Counted from the first letter of the stretch, positions 28,844-37,901 are shown. The stretch is 64,000 nt of DNA from Pseudomonadota bacterium (GCA_021324155.1 JAJPJQ010000042.1:62001-126000); one strand, 5' to 3'. Translations and numbers: made by a program. The notes: generated from the sequence alone by a model not told the origin.

Positions 28844-28872
28844 TTGACCGCTGGCGCGGCGGCGGCTAAAAC
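28844..28872 (+). promoter_or_regulatory. Sigma-70 promoter, possibly leaderless, for the pseudouridine synthase
   Basis: TTGACC (28844-28849), a 17-base spacer and TAAAAC (28867-28872) precede the ATG at 28879. The usual start point, 6-7 bases after the -10, would be the A of the ATG, and there is no Shine-Dalgarno in the 6 bases between. This predicts a leaderless message. Confidence 0.45.
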
Positions 28873-28878
28873 TGCGGC

Positions 28879-29751
28879 ATGCCGCAAGAGATCGTGATTT
28901 CCGCGGGCGAAGCACCCAAGCGGCTCGAGAATTTTCTCAAGAAGCGCTTTAACATCGGCTATGTAAGGAAGCTGTTCCGCAAAAACGGCGTGCGGCTTAA
29001 CGGCAAGCGCGCGGCGCCCGAGGACATCGCGCGCCCGGGCGACCGGATCCAGCTCTACGTTCCCTATGAAAAATCCAAACCGACAGCGCGGCCGTTTGGC
29101 GAGCTGGATATCGTCTTCGAGGACGGCGATCTTCTCGTGTTGAACAAGCCCGCGGGCCTTGCCGTGCACGAAGGCAAAGGCATTCTCAAGCGCGATACCG
29201 TTCTCGGGCGTCTCGAAACGGCGTACCGCCCGCAGAATATAACGCCGCACTTGGTCCATCGGACCGACAAAGACACCTCGGGCTTACTGGTTGCGGCGAA
29301 GAACGACGCGACAGCCGAGCGGCTCGAACGGCTCTTCGAGACGGGCGACGTGGAGAAGGAATATCTCGCGCTGGTCGCCGGCAGGCTACCAGCGAAGCGG
29401 GATACGATCGATTCTCCCCTGCCGGGCCGCGAAGGCGGGCAGGTCACCGCGGTAACGCATTACAAGGTCGAGAGAGAGTTTCCCGGCGCGGCGCTCGCGC
29501 GCGTACGCATCGACACCGGACGCATGCATCAGATCCGGCTTCACTTCGCAGCGATCCATCATCCCGTGGTCATGGACGACGAGCACGGCGACTTCGCGTT
29601 CAATAAGGAGTTCCGGAAAAAATTCGGTCTCAAACGGCAGTTCCTGCACGCCGCGATGATCGCGTTCGAGCACCGTGGCAAGATGCGCAAGTGGACGGCG
29701 GAATTACCCGAGGATTTACGGCGGACGCTGGAGCGCTTGGAAAAAAGCTGA
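28879..29751 (+). CDS. RluA-family pseudouridine synthase (RluC/RluD-like)
   Basis: A 290-residue rRNA/tRNA-modifying enzyme. An S4-like N-terminal domain (RLENFLKKRFNIGYVRKLFRK in part) is followed by the catalytic domain. LLVLNKPAGLAVHEG and the catalytic block HLVHRTDKDTSGLLVAAK give the active-site aspartate at D130. The usual HRLD is HRTD here (Leu to Thr), a mild variation next to the catalytic residue. TGRMHQIRLHFAAIHHPVV is the RluA-family TGRxHQIR motif. Closest in layout to RluC. It starts divergently from pheA, with a promoter immediately ahead. Confidence 0.9.
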   Translation: MPQEIVISAGEAPKRLENFLKKRFNIGYVRKLFRKNGVRLNGKRAAPEDIARPGDRIQLYVPYEKSKPTARPFGELDIVFEDGDLLVLNKPAGLAVHEGKGILKRDTVLGRLETAYRPQNITPHLVHRTDKDTSGLLVAAKNDATAERLERLFETGDVEKEYLALVAGRLPAKRDTIDSPLPGREGGQVTAVTHYKVEREFPGAALARVRIDTGRMHQIRLHFAAIHHPVVMDDEHGDFAFNKEFRKKFGLKRQFLHAAMIAFEHRGKMRKWTAELPEDLRRTLERLEKS

Positions 29752-29754
29752 GCG

Positions 29755-31143
29755 CTACTCGCCCGACGCCAGAGTCTTCACGAGTTTATAGAGATATTCC
29801 AGCCCATCGTAGAACGACTTCACCGAAAGGCGCTCGTCGATGCCGTGGGCCCGGTTCTCGTTCGGCTCGCTGGCGAGTCCCGAATGACCGTAGGCGGGGA
29901 TCCCCGCGCTGCGGAGATAACGCGAATCGGTCATTCCCGCCGACATGGAAGGCACAATCGCCGCGCCAGGCCAGAACTCTCCTGTCAGCCGCTCGATGGC
30001 GCGCACCAGCTCGGGCCGCAGCGGCGACGGCGGGCTCAGTGTCGGAGAGCCGATCGGAGTCACGCTGACTTTGTCGCTGCCGACGATCTCGGCCAGCCGC
30101 TGCTGCACTTCCGCGACCGATTCGCCGGGAAGCACGCGGCAGTTCACGATCGCGTGCGCCGTCTGCGGCACGGCGTTGAGCGCCTGGCCGGCCTCGAGCC
30201 GCGTCGCGACGCAGGTCGTCCGAAGCTGAGCGTTGTACGACGGTCGGGTCGAGAGGCGCGACGCCGCGGAGGTGTCCATAGGATCGCGCGCGATCGCGCG
30301 CATGTCCTCGGCGTCCTGGCCGCTCTCCAGCGCGCCCATCTTCTCGAAATAGCCGCGCGTCGCCTGAGTCAGCTTGACCGGAAACGCGTTCCGCGAGATG
30401 CGCGTCAGCGCGTCGGCAAGGAGGTAGATGGACGTCTCACGCCCCGGAACGGCGCTGTGGCCGCCGGGATACTTCGCTTCGAGGCGGTAGGTGACTGAAA
30501 TCTTTTCGCTCGCCTGGAGGCGATTGGCGATCGCCTTGCCGTTTTTGAGCATTACGCCGCCGCCCTCGTTCAGCGCGAACTCGGCGTCGATAAGTTGGCG
30601 GTGGTGCTTCAGCAGCCAGTCGATGCCGTTGGTCGGGGAATTCTCGATTTCTTCGTCCGCCGTCAACGCGAGGATGATGTCGCGGTCGGGAACGAGCTTC
30701 TCCTGTTTGTAGCGGATGAGATTGGCGACGAAGATCGCCGCCATTGCCTTGTCGTCGGACGAGCCGCGGGCGAAAAAGTACCCGTCCTTCTCCGTCAGCT
30801 TGAACGGATCGACCGACCATTCGTCGCGCCGCACCTCGACGACGTCGAGGTGCGCGAGCAAGAGCATGGGCCGGCGCGCGTCGGTGCCCTGCAGCCGCGC
30901 GACGAGATTGCCCTTGCGCTCGGGGCCGAGCACCTGCACATCGGCGACGGGAAAACCCGCCTCTCTCAGGCGCTTCGCCATCGCCTCCGCGGCGGCCGTC
31001 GTGCTGCCGCTCGAGGCGGTCGTGTTGATTTCGATCAGCTCTTTGTAAATCTCGCGCGCGAGCTGCTGGTGCGCGACCGGCGGCTGCGCGACTGCCGTCG
31101 CAGCGAAGAGGACAAAAACTATGGCGATGATCGCGCGGCGCAC
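29755..31143 (-). CDS. Exported M20-family metallopeptidase
   Basis: About 462 residues from a GTG at 31143, which puts a clean signal peptide first (RRAIIAIVFVLFAATAVAQ); the open frame extends 31 codons further into the upstream gene and is not used. Zinc-site residues are all seen: LLAHLDVVEV, the bridging Asp in RGSSDDKAMAA, catalytic Glu in LTADEEIEN, ALNEGGG, and the late His in RAHGIDERLSV. The middle insert (about 195-310) is the dimerisation lid. Probably an exported dipeptidase or carboxypeptidase; the substrate is unknown. It lies 4 bases from the amidohydrolase stop. Confidence 0.88.
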   Translation of the reverse strand: MRRAIIAIVFVLFAATAVAQPPVAHQQLAREIYKELIEINTTASSGSTTAAAEAMAKRLREAGFPVADVQVLGPERKGNLVARLQGTDARRPMLLLAHLDVVEVRRDEWSVDPFKLTEKDGYFFARGSSDDKAMAAIFVANLIRYKQEKLVPDRDIILALTADEEIENSPTNGIDWLLKHHRQLIDAEFALNEGGGVMLKNGKAIANRLQASEKISVTYRLEAKYPGGHSAVPGRETSIYLLADALTRISRNAFPVKLTQATRGYFEKMGALESGQDAEDMRAIARDPMDTSAASRLSTRPSYNAQLRTTCVATRLEAGQALNAVPQTAHAIVNCRVLPGESVAEVQQRLAEIVGSDKVSVTPIGSPTLSPPSPLRPELVRAIERLTGEFWPGAAIVPSMSAGMTDSRYLRSAGIPAYGHSGLASEPNENRAHGIDERLSVKSFYDGLEYLYKLVKTLASGE

Positions 31144-31147
31144 GGCG

Positions 31148-32149
31148 TTAAGGGATATTAAACAGCGTCTTGGCCGTCGTACCGAGAATCGCCGTTCGCT
31201 CGGCCGACGAGCACCGCGCCTCGCGCACGACGTCAAGCGCCTCGATGATATTCGCCGCGCTCTTGCATTCGAGGGGATAGTCGGTGCCGAACATGATGCG
31301 GTCGGGATTCGCGATCTGAAACGCCGCCTGAAGCGCCGGGCGCCACGCGCCGGTGCCGGCTGTATCGAAGTAGAGCGCGCGGAAAAGCTTCTCGAAGCGG
31401 TCGGCGAGACCGAAGCGCTTCTGCTCCGACTGCGTTTTCAAATAGCCTTTGAGCTCCGCGGGAACCTCCGCGTCGTCGGGCTCGAAGAAGGCCATCATGC
31501 GTCCCTTCAGCGACGAGGTCCCACCGCCGAGATGCGGCATGACGAAGCGCAGTCCGGGAAAGCGCGGCAGCACGCTCGCCATCACGCGCACGATCGCCTG
31601 CGTGGTTTCCAATGGGCGGAAAACGCAGCGGTCGAGATTGTAGATCGTCTCCGAGCCCGTCGGCTTCGACTGCGGATGGATCACAATCGGCAGGTTCTCG
31701 CGCTGGATGCGCTCGAAGAGCGGGTTCATCACCGGATTGTCGAGCTGAATGTCGAGATGGCACGCGAGCAGCGCGACTGCGCGGAGGCCCAGCTCTTCGA
31801 TGCCGCGCCGAAGCTCGCGCTCGGCGGCCCCCTTCTCGTGGACCGGCAGATGCACGGCGCCGACGAAGCGCTCGGGATATTTGCGCTGCACCTCGGCGAT
31901 GCCGTCGTTCAGCATGCGCGCGACATCCGCGCCCATGACCTGTACTTGGTCGGTCAGCACCGCCGTCTCGATGCCCGCCTCGTCCATGACCTTGATGTGC
32001 GCCTCGAGGTCCTTGCGCGACGGATTGAGCGTCAGGCTGATCTCGTTCGTGACGATGCGCCGGCCGCCGGCCTGCGCGGCGAGACGGTCGAAGAGCGCAG
32101 GCGGCATGAAGTGATGATGGACGTCGACGACTAATTCATTCGCGGCCAT
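31148..32149 (-). CDS. Amidohydrolase, ACMSD-like metal-dependent hydrolase/decarboxylase
   Basis: A 333-residue TIM-barrel enzyme (amidohydrolase 2 type). Metal-ligand HxH lies in VVDVHHHFMPPALFD near residues 8-12. IVIHPQSKP and LRFVMPHLGGGTS hold later histidines, and MFGTDYPLE the C-terminal Asp, as in aminocarboxymuconate-semialdehyde decarboxylase and gamma-resorcylate decarboxylase. The substrate is probably a carboxylated aromatic or ring-cleavage product, unproven. The MaoC gene lies 6 bases upstream and the M20 peptidase 4 bases downstream, so these three form one operon. Confidence 0.87.
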   Translation of the reverse strand: MAANELVVDVHHHFMPPALFDRLAAQAGGRRIVTNEISLTLNPSRKDLEAHIKVMDEAGIETAVLTDQVQVMGADVARMLNDGIAEVQRKYPERFVGAVHLPVHEKGAAERELRRGIEELGLRAVALLACHLDIQLDNPVMNPLFERIQRENLPIVIHPQSKPTGSETIYNLDRCVFRPLETTQAIVRVMASVLPRFPGLRFVMPHLGGGTSSLKGRMMAFFEPDDAEVPAELKGYLKTQSEQKRFGLADRFEKLFRALYFDTAGTGAWRPALQAAFQIANPDRIMFGTDYPLECKSAANIIEALDVVREARCSSAERTAILGTTAKTLFNIP

Positions 32150-32155
32150 ATTATT

Positions 32156-32647
32156 CTACTGCTCCTTACGATCGGCCTTTGGTTCGCGGCAGCGGATGAA
32201 GTTCACCATCTTCAGGCTCATCACGATGTCGCGCTTCTGATTCAGCACCTCTACGAACGAGCGCACGATGCCGCGGTCGGGCTTCGACTCCGAGCGCCGC
32301 GCTTCGAGCACGGTTACCCGGATCGACAGATCGTCGCCGGGGAATACCGGCTTATCCCAGCGAAGCTCGTCGCATCCCGGCGAGCCCAAGTTGGCGACGC
32401 GGGACAAATAATTGTCCGTATAGAGGCGCATCATAAGGCCCGCGGTGTGCCAGCCGCTCGCAATCAGCCCGCCGTAGATGCTGCTCTTCGCCGCCTCGGC
32501 GTCGATGTGATAGCTCAGCGGCACGAAGCGCCTGCCGAAGCTGACAACCTCGTCCGGTTCGACGGCGATCGTGCCGAACTCGTGCACGGATCCCGGCACG
32601 TAGTCCTCGAAGTACCGGCGGTCGACCGTCGTCGCAAAGCCGCTCAT
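32156..32647 (-). CDS. MaoC-like (R)-hydratase domain protein
   Basis: A 163-residue hot-dog fold protein. The hydratase block is recognisable in FGRRFVPLSYHIDAEAAKSS followed by YGGLIASGWHTAGLMMRLY, where Asp and His sit where catalytic residues of MaoC enoyl-CoA hydratases are found. It ends with a KMVNFIRCRE beta strand. Likely acts on acyl-CoA derived from catabolism, or on beta-methylmalyl-type substrates. First gene of the operon MaoC-amidohydrolase-M20; intergenic bases 32648-32792 separate it from the divergent amidohydrolase. Confidence 0.85.
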   Translation of the reverse strand: MSGFATTVDRRYFEDYVPGSVHEFGTIAVEPDEVVSFGRRFVPLSYHIDAEAAKSSIYGGLIASGWHTAGLMMRLYTDNYLSRVANLGSPGCDELRWDKPVFPGDDLSIRVTVLEARRSESKPDRGIVRSFVEVLNQKRDIVMSLKMVNFIRCREPKADRKEQ

Positions 32648-32792
32648 GCGCCCTCGCGAAGATATTAGCAGGCGGACGACGAGTCAAGGGAAGCGGATCG
32701 CGTTGTCTTGACTACGCTCGCCGACTAGGCATATTTCTTAAAGCAATGAATTTTTCATTTGGAGACGGCCGAGCGGCCGCAGGAGATTTTTT

Positions 32793-33926
32793 ATGCGCGA
32801 CGGATTCAAAGTCATCGACGCCGACCGGCACGTTCTAGAGCCGTCGGATCTGTACCAGAGATATCTGCCGGAGCGGTTCAAAAATCGCGTGCGGCTCGCC
32901 GGCCCGAACCAGACGGTGCGCGAGGTAGACGGCAAGCCGGTGTCGGACTCCGCGCAGCGGCCGGGACGGGTCATGGAGGACTACGGCTACATTTTTTCCT
33001 CGTCGCAGCGCTGGCGCGAATGCTTTGCCGACGCGTACGAGCACAAGTTCGATCCCGCGTCGAACGTGCGCGACATGGACCGCGAAGGCATCGATATAAG
33101 CGTGCTTTTCCCGACGATCGGGCTTTACATCATGTGGCGCGACGACATCGATCCCGAGCTCTCCGCCGCGATCTGCCGCGCGTACAATACATGGCTGGCG
33201 GAATACTGCGACTATGACCGCAAGCGCCTTCACGGCGTCATGCTGATCCCGTTGCAGGACCCGGCGCGCGCCGTCGCGGAGCTCAAATACGCGCGCGAGA
33301 AGTTGGGGCTGGTCGGCATTTTCTGGCGGCCGAACAAATTCTGCGGCCGCACCTTCGCGAGCCCCGATTATTATCCGATCTACGAGACCGCAGCGGACCT
33401 CGGCGTCACGATCTGCGTGCACGAAGGCGCGCGCACGATACTGCCGCAGGCCGGTTCCGACCGCTACAGCGAGTTCGGCCGCCACGTCGCCTGCCACCCG
33501 CTCGAACAGATGCTCGCGTGCCTGAACTTCTGCGGCGACGGCGTGCTGGAAAAATTTCCCAAGCTCAAGGTCGCGCACCTGGAATCCGGCTGCGGGTGGG
33601 TGCCGTTCTGGCTGGAAAGAATGGACGAGCATTGGGAGCACGAGTCGCACGGCTCGGCCCGCACGGTGAAAGAGAAACCCAGCTTCTACTTCAAGCGACA
33701 GTGCTGGACGAGCTGCGAGGCGGGCGAGGAGCTGGCGCCCGTGTACGTCGAGCACGTCGGCGACGAGCGCCTCGTCATCGCGACCGATTACCCGCACAGC
33801 GACGCGATCGACAAGTTTCCCGACCGCACCGTCGGCGACATGAGCCGTAACGATAAACTATCGCGCGAGGCGCGGCAGAAAATTCTCTGGGACAACCCGG
33901 TGCAGCTGTTCGGCTTGGGGGCGTAA
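32793..33926 (+). CDS. Amidohydrolase family protein
   Basis: A 377-residue amidohydrolase 2 enzyme. It starts FKVIDADRHVLEPSDLYQRY, with the DxDxH variation of the metal motif seen in many members. GVTICVHEGAR and KVAHLESGCGWVPFWLERM hold central histidines, and LVIATDYPHSD the late Asp and His. It is a distant relative of the enzyme at 31148-32149 and diverges from that operon. AGGAG sits 7 bases before the ATG, supporting the start. Two bases separate it from the dehydrogenase that follows. Probably a decarboxylase or hydrolase of an organic acid; unspecified. Confidence 0.87.
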   Translation: MRDGFKVIDADRHVLEPSDLYQRYLPERFKNRVRLAGPNQTVREVDGKPVSDSAQRPGRVMEDYGYIFSSSQRWRECFADAYEHKFDPASNVRDMDREGIDISVLFPTIGLYIMWRDDIDPELSAAICRAYNTWLAEYCDYDRKRLHGVMLIPLQDPARAVAELKYAREKLGLVGIFWRPNKFCGRTFASPDYYPIYETAADLGVTICVHEGARTILPQAGSDRYSEFGRHVACHPLEQMLACLNFCGDGVLEKFPKLKVAHLESGCGWVPFWLERMDEHWEHESHGSARTVKEKPSFYFKRQCWTSCEAGEELAPVYVEHVGDERLVIATDYPHSDAIDKFPDRTVGDMSRNDKLSREARQKILWDNPVQLFGLGA

Positions 33927-33928
33927 CG

Positions 33929-34954
33929 ATGGCGAAGTTCCGCGTCAAGTATTTCGGCAGCAACGACGTTCCGGTCCAGCTCATCAAGCCGATTCTCGAT
34001 GAGATCGACGCCGAGATGATCATCGCCAACCCGCGCAGCGAGGCAGAGGTCGCCGAAGCCGGCCGCGACGCCGACGGCATCATCATGCACGGCTCGGTGC
34101 CATTCACGCGCGAGATCATTTCGCAGCTCAAGCGCACCAAGGTCGTGTGCCGCACCGGCGTCGGCGTCGACCGTATGGACCTCGCCGCGGCGGAGGAGTT
34201 CGGCATCAAGGTCTGCAACGCGGCAGGCTGCAACTCGATCGAAGTCTCCGAGCAGGCGATCGGCCTTCTGATCGCGGTCTCGCGCAAGCTCGTGCGCATG
34301 AATCAATACGTGCGCGAGGGGCGCTGGCGTCGGCACACCGCCGAGCTGCACGCCTACCGCGGCCCGGTCTCGCGCATTATGGGAAAGACGCTCGGCATCG
34401 TCGGCCTCGGCCATGTCGGCCGACAGGTCGCGCCGCGCGCGCAAGGTTTGAGATTAAACGTGCAGGCGGTCGATCCTTATCTCGATCCGAAGATCGCGCA
34501 CGAGATGAACGTGAAGCTCGTCTCGTTCGACGATCTCGTGCGGAACTCCGACTTCATCAGCGTGCACGCGCCGCTCACCAGCCAGACCCGGAAGATGTTC
34601 GGCGCGGCGCAGTTCGCCGCCATGAAGCCGACGGCGTATCTGATCAACTGCGCGCGCGGCGGCCTCGTCGATACCGAGGCGCTTTACGACGCGCTGGTCG
34701 CGGGCAAAATCGCCGGCGCCGCGCTCGACGTCACCGACCCCGAGCCGCTGCCGGCGGACCACAAGATTCTTACGCTGCCGAACGTGATCGTCACCTGCCA
34801 CACGGCCGCGAACTCGAACGAATCCTACGTCGACTGCCAGACGCACGCCGCGCGCGAAGTCGCGCGCGTGCTTTCCGGCAAGCCGCCGACGACCGAAGTC
34901 AAAGACCCTTGGCTTCTCGCCGAAGCCCAGGATCAGGGCTTCGGCGGCGTCTGA
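33929..34954 (+). CDS. D-2-hydroxyacid dehydrogenase, CtBP/SerA-like
   Basis: A 341-residue NAD-dependent oxidoreductase. The cofactor motif KTLGIVGLGHVGRQVAPRA lies near 153-171. The catalytic Arg is in INCARGGLVDTEAL, and Glu/His follow (VIVTCHTAANSNES). It lacks the ACT domain of SerA, so a CtBP/formate-dehydrogenase-like 2-hydroxyacid enzyme is more likely. Coupled to the amidohydrolase before it, it probably reduces or oxidises a catabolic 2-hydroxyacid. Its last 22 bases overlap the cytochrome gene's end, tail to tail. Confidence 0.9.
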   Translation: MAKFRVKYFGSNDVPVQLIKPILDEIDAEMIIANPRSEAEVAEAGRDADGIIMHGSVPFTREIISQLKRTKVVCRTGVGVDRMDLAAAEEFGIKVCNAAGCNSIEVSEQAIGLLIAVSRKLVRMNQYVREGRWRRHTAELHAYRGPVSRIMGKTLGIVGLGHVGRQVAPRAQGLRLNVQAVDPYLDPKIAHEMNVKLVSFDDLVRNSDFISVHAPLTSQTRKMFGAAQFAAMKPTAYLINCARGGLVDTEALYDALVAGKIAGAALDVTDPEPLPADHKILTLPNVIVTCHTAANSNESYVDCQTHAAREVARVLSGKPPTTEVKDPWLLAEAQDQGFGGV

Positions 34955-36852
34955 GCCGGCCCGGCGCTCAACAGATAGCGAATCAAATCCACCTGATCTT
35001 TCGCACTGTAGCCTCCGTCCGCGTCGACCCAGAACTCGTGGCCGATGCCGCGCACGTTCACGCGTTTGAGACGCGCGTCGTCCTGATTGGCGCTTACCAC
35101 GCGCGCGCGCACGGTTCGATCGACGAGCGCGAGCAGGCTGTTCGCCGGATCAGCTGCGATTCCCTTGAGCAGCGTTCCCGGGACGCCGATCTCGCTCGTC
35201 GGGTTTTTTCCCACCGCGACGCCGCCGTCGTGAAGATAGGGCGCAGTCCAGCGAAGGCCGACGAGCGCCGGCACCTTGTATCCCCCAGCGCCGTCCCAGG
35301 CGAACGCCCGCTCTAAATCGCCTTTATCGATGCCGTCGGTCGGCACATCGAGAACAACAGGTTTTTGCGGCAGCGGCACGGGTTGATTGAGCGCGAATAA
35401 CACCGGCGGCGCGAACGTACCTTCCGTGCGGGCGAGCGCCTGCGCCCGCACGGGATCGGTGCCGATGAGGGCCGCCGGCACGACGCGATGATTCGTGAGG
35501 GCGGGACCTTGATGGCACTCGTCGCAGCGCGCGCGCTCGAAGACCTGCCGGCCGGATTGCATTTGCTGAGGCGCTTCGCCGACGCGCGGCGGCGTCAAGG
35601 AATTCTCCCACGCCGCGATCGCGTCGACGTCTTCCCATATTTTGCCACCGGGAACGCTCGCGAGAAGCCCGTCGGGCGCGAGGATCGAGCCTTTCGGGAA
35701 ATGCGGCAGTTCCACCGTATGATTGAGTCCGAAGCCGCCGGGCGTAGGATCGACCGCTCTGAGAAACTCGGACGGCTTGCGGCCGGACTTCGGGTCGAAG
35801 CGGAATTTTTTCCGCGGCGCGTTCTGCAGCACCAGCGCGATGTAGAGTTCCGGGTCGAGCCCGAACATGGACTGCGCGAGGTACGCGTCCGTCAATGAAT
35901 CTGAATTGAGCGCGTGGACGTTGTTGTTGAGCGAGCTCAGACCGCCAAACGGACCCGCGGCGGCGAAGCCGCTCCAGCCGTACGGATAGGCTTCGCGAGT
36001 GAAAGACGACGGGATCTGCGTCGGAGCGGCCTTGAAGTCGATCATCGAGTCGAAATAGCCGGGCGGCCACGCGAGCAGCGCCGCGTCGACCGCGCGCTCG
36101 AAGATTCCCCGGTCGGGCAGCGGGATCTCTGTATGATCCGCCGAGAGGACTTGCCGACCCGCCGGCAGCACATACTTCGAGAGGTCGCTCACGTCGGTAT
36201 GAAAAAAATATGCTGCGCTGTTGGTCGCGAGCGCGAGCAGCAGCCCCGCGTTCAGATCGGTATTTGGCGCGCCGTGCACGACCTTCTTGGTCTCGGGATC
36301 GACCGTCGAATGACACACGGCGCACGTCATGCCGACGCGAATTCTTGCGCCGCGTTTGACGATCTTCATGCCGAGCGGCGCGTAGGCGCCCTTGGCGACG
36401 TCGAGACCCGTATCGATGAGCGAGCCCTTGGCGAACTCGCGGCCGCCGACATTCATCGTTCGCCTCACTTCCAGTTGCAAATTCGTCGTTCCCGCGCCGC
36501 GGAGCTTCATCAGTGCCTTGGCGAACGAATACACCGTCAGCGGGCCGTCGATAACGCCGAGCACGTCGGTCAAGAAAATTTCATCGCCGAAAGTCTCCCC
36601 GTAGAACGCTTCGCGGCCGCGGCGGACCGTCGCCTCGTCGACGCGCACCAGCGCGCCCGCGGATGGAACGGAGACCGCGCCGGCTTCCGCCTCCGAGAGA
36701 GTTCTGCCCCACAAGTCGTAAGTCACCGGCTGAGTCGCTTCTGTATTCAGCGCGTCCGCATCCGAAGGCACGTACACGTAATCGAACGGAATCAAATAGA
36801 TCGCGAGCGCCAGTGCGGCGAGCGCGAGAAGTGCGGGGATGTACGGCTTCAT
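34933..36852 (-). CDS. Exported diheme c-type cytochrome
   Basis: A 639-residue protein anchored by one N-terminal membrane helix (residues 5-24, IPALLALAALALAIYLIPF). Two c-type heme motifs are visible: CAVCH (177-181) and CDECH (443-447), 266 residues apart. The region QIPSSFTREAYPYGWSGFA and the C-terminal VPALVGLRWTAPYLHDG resemble the cytochrome c peroxidase-like diheme family, where the phrase P.L.G.R...PYLHDG is common. It faces the periplasm. The partner is unknown. No quinol or heme-maturation genes are close. Convergent overlap with the dehydrogenase gene. Confidence 0.8.
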   Translation of the reverse strand: MKPYIPALLALAALALAIYLIPFDYVYVPSDADALNTEATQPVTYDLWGRTLSEAEAGAVSVPSAGALVRVDEATVRRGREAFYGETFGDEIFLTDVLGVIDGPLTVYSFAKALMKLRGAGTTNLQLEVRRTMNVGGREFAKGSLIDTGLDVAKGAYAPLGMKIVKRGARIRVGMTCAVCHSTVDPETKKVVHGAPNTDLNAGLLLALATNSAAYFFHTDVSDLSKYVLPAGRQVLSADHTEIPLPDRGIFERAVDAALLAWPPGYFDSMIDFKAAPTQIPSSFTREAYPYGWSGFAAAGPFGGLSSLNNNVHALNSDSLTDAYLAQSMFGLDPELYIALVLQNAPRKKFRFDPKSGRKPSEFLRAVDPTPGGFGLNHTVELPHFPKGSILAPDGLLASVPGGKIWEDVDAIAAWENSLTPPRVGEAPQQMQSGRQVFERARCDECHQGPALTNHRVVPAALIGTDPVRAQALARTEGTFAPPVLFALNQPVPLPQKPVVLDVPTDGIDKGDLERAFAWDGAGGYKVPALVGLRWTAPYLHDGGVAVGKNPTSEIGVPGTLLKGIAADPANSLLALVDRTVRARVVSANQDDARLKRVNVRGIGHEFWVDADGGYSAKDQVDLIRYLLSAGPAQTPPKP

Positions 36853-36921
36853 GAGATGTCCTTCAGGGTATTCGTTTTAAGCGATTGCGCAAGTATCAAG
36901 TATATGGATGTCGCGTTTCCG

Positions 36922-36949
36922 TTGACACAAAGCGCGTTCTCGCTTAACT
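36922..36949 (+). promoter_or_regulatory. Possible sigma-70 promoter of the barrel gene
   Basis: A consensus TTGACA (36922-36927) is followed after 16 bases by TTAACT (36944-36949; 3 of 6), ending 12 bases before the ATG. The exact -35 makes this plausible; the -10 is weak. Confidence 0.35.
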
Positions 36950-36961
36950 AAAGCTGAACCG

Positions 36962-37825
36962 ATGGCTCGAGGTTGGGGCATAATCGATGTCGCGTGCGCG
37001 GTGCTGATCGCGCTTGGCACGGCGACGAACGCGGCGGAGACGACGCGCGAGAAGACGCCGATCGATGGGATCGAAGACAACAGTTTCTTGATCGAAGAGG
37101 CGTACAACCAGGACCCGGGCGTCGTGCAGCACATCTTCAACGCGATTTACGTGAACGACCCCAAGAACCGCGGCTGGTCGTTCAGCTTCACGCAGGAATG
37201 GCCGCTCTACGGCCTGGAGCATCAAATTTCTTTTACGATTCCGTCGTTCGCGCTACGCCAGGAGGGCGAGCGAGTCCGCGGCATCGGCGATATGCTCATC
37301 AACTATCGCTACCAGCTGCTGGAAGAAAATGACTGCGTGCCGGCGTTCGCGCCGCGCTTCAGCTTGATCTTGCCGACCGGCAACCGCCGCAACGGCACCG
37401 GCAACGGCGTCGTCGGCTATCAGTGGCAGCTCCCGTTCAGCAAGAAATTCCCGCCGCGTCTGGCGGCGCACGCCAATCTCGGCCTTACGTATCTTCCAGG
37501 CGTTCGCGGAGTGCTCGACTCGGGAGACCTGTCGCCGAAGCATGCGCTCGTCTCCTACAATCTCGGCGCGAGCGGAATCTATGCGATCACGTCGCGACTG
37601 CATGCGATGCTCGAATGGGTCGGCACGTTCGAGGAGAATCTCACCGGCAACGGCCGGGCCAAGCGCGATTTCGTGGCGATCATCTCGCCGGGGGTGCGCG
37701 CGGCGGTGGTGGACGAAGAGGAATTGCAGATCGTGACGGGCGTCGGCTTGCCGATCGGCATCACCAAGCCGGCCGACAACTTCGGCGTGTTTTTATACTT
37801 CTCGGTCGAGCACAAGCTCTGGTAG
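36962..37825 (+). CDS. Outer-membrane beta-barrel protein, MetA-phenol-pathway-like
   Basis: A 287-residue exported protein with signal peptide (ACAVLIALGTATNA). The mature part is built of alternating amphipathic strands, with G-D-M-L-I-N-Y-R-Y, FAPRFSLILPTGN and final F-terminal strands ending in aromatic residues (FLYFSVEHKLW), typical of outer-membrane barrels. The pattern resembles the transporter family annotated as MetA-pathway of phenol degradation. It may pass hydrophobic compounds across the outer membrane. It starts head-to-head with the cytochrome gene and ends at a strong terminator. Confidence 0.65.
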   Translation: MARGWGIIDVACAVLIALGTATNAAETTREKTPIDGIEDNSFLIEEAYNQDPGVVQHIFNAIYVNDPKNRGWSFSFTQEWPLYGLEHQISFTIPSFALRQEGERVRGIGDMLINYRYQLLEENDCVPAFAPRFSLILPTGNRRNGTGNGVVGYQWQLPFSKKFPPRLAAHANLGLTYLPGVRGVLDSGDLSPKHALVSYNLGASGIYAITSRLHAMLEWVGTFEENLTGNGRAKRDFVAIISPGVRAAVVDEEELQIVTGVGLPIGITKPADNFGVFLYFSVEHKLW

Positions 37826-37840
37826 AGTGCGGGCACAACA

Positions 37841-37876
37841 GAAAAGGCGGAAGGAGTCGTCTCCTTCCGCCTTTTC
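37841..37876. terminator. Bidirectional intrinsic terminator
   Basis: A perfect 16-bp stem GAAAAGGCGGAAGGAG, loop TCGT, CTCCTTCCGCCTTTTC, then a T-rich run on the plus strand. It lies between two converging genes (ends 37825 and 37902) and can serve both. Confidence 0.85.
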
Positions 37877-37901
37877 TTTGTGGCTTTTTAGTTTTGACTT
37901 T

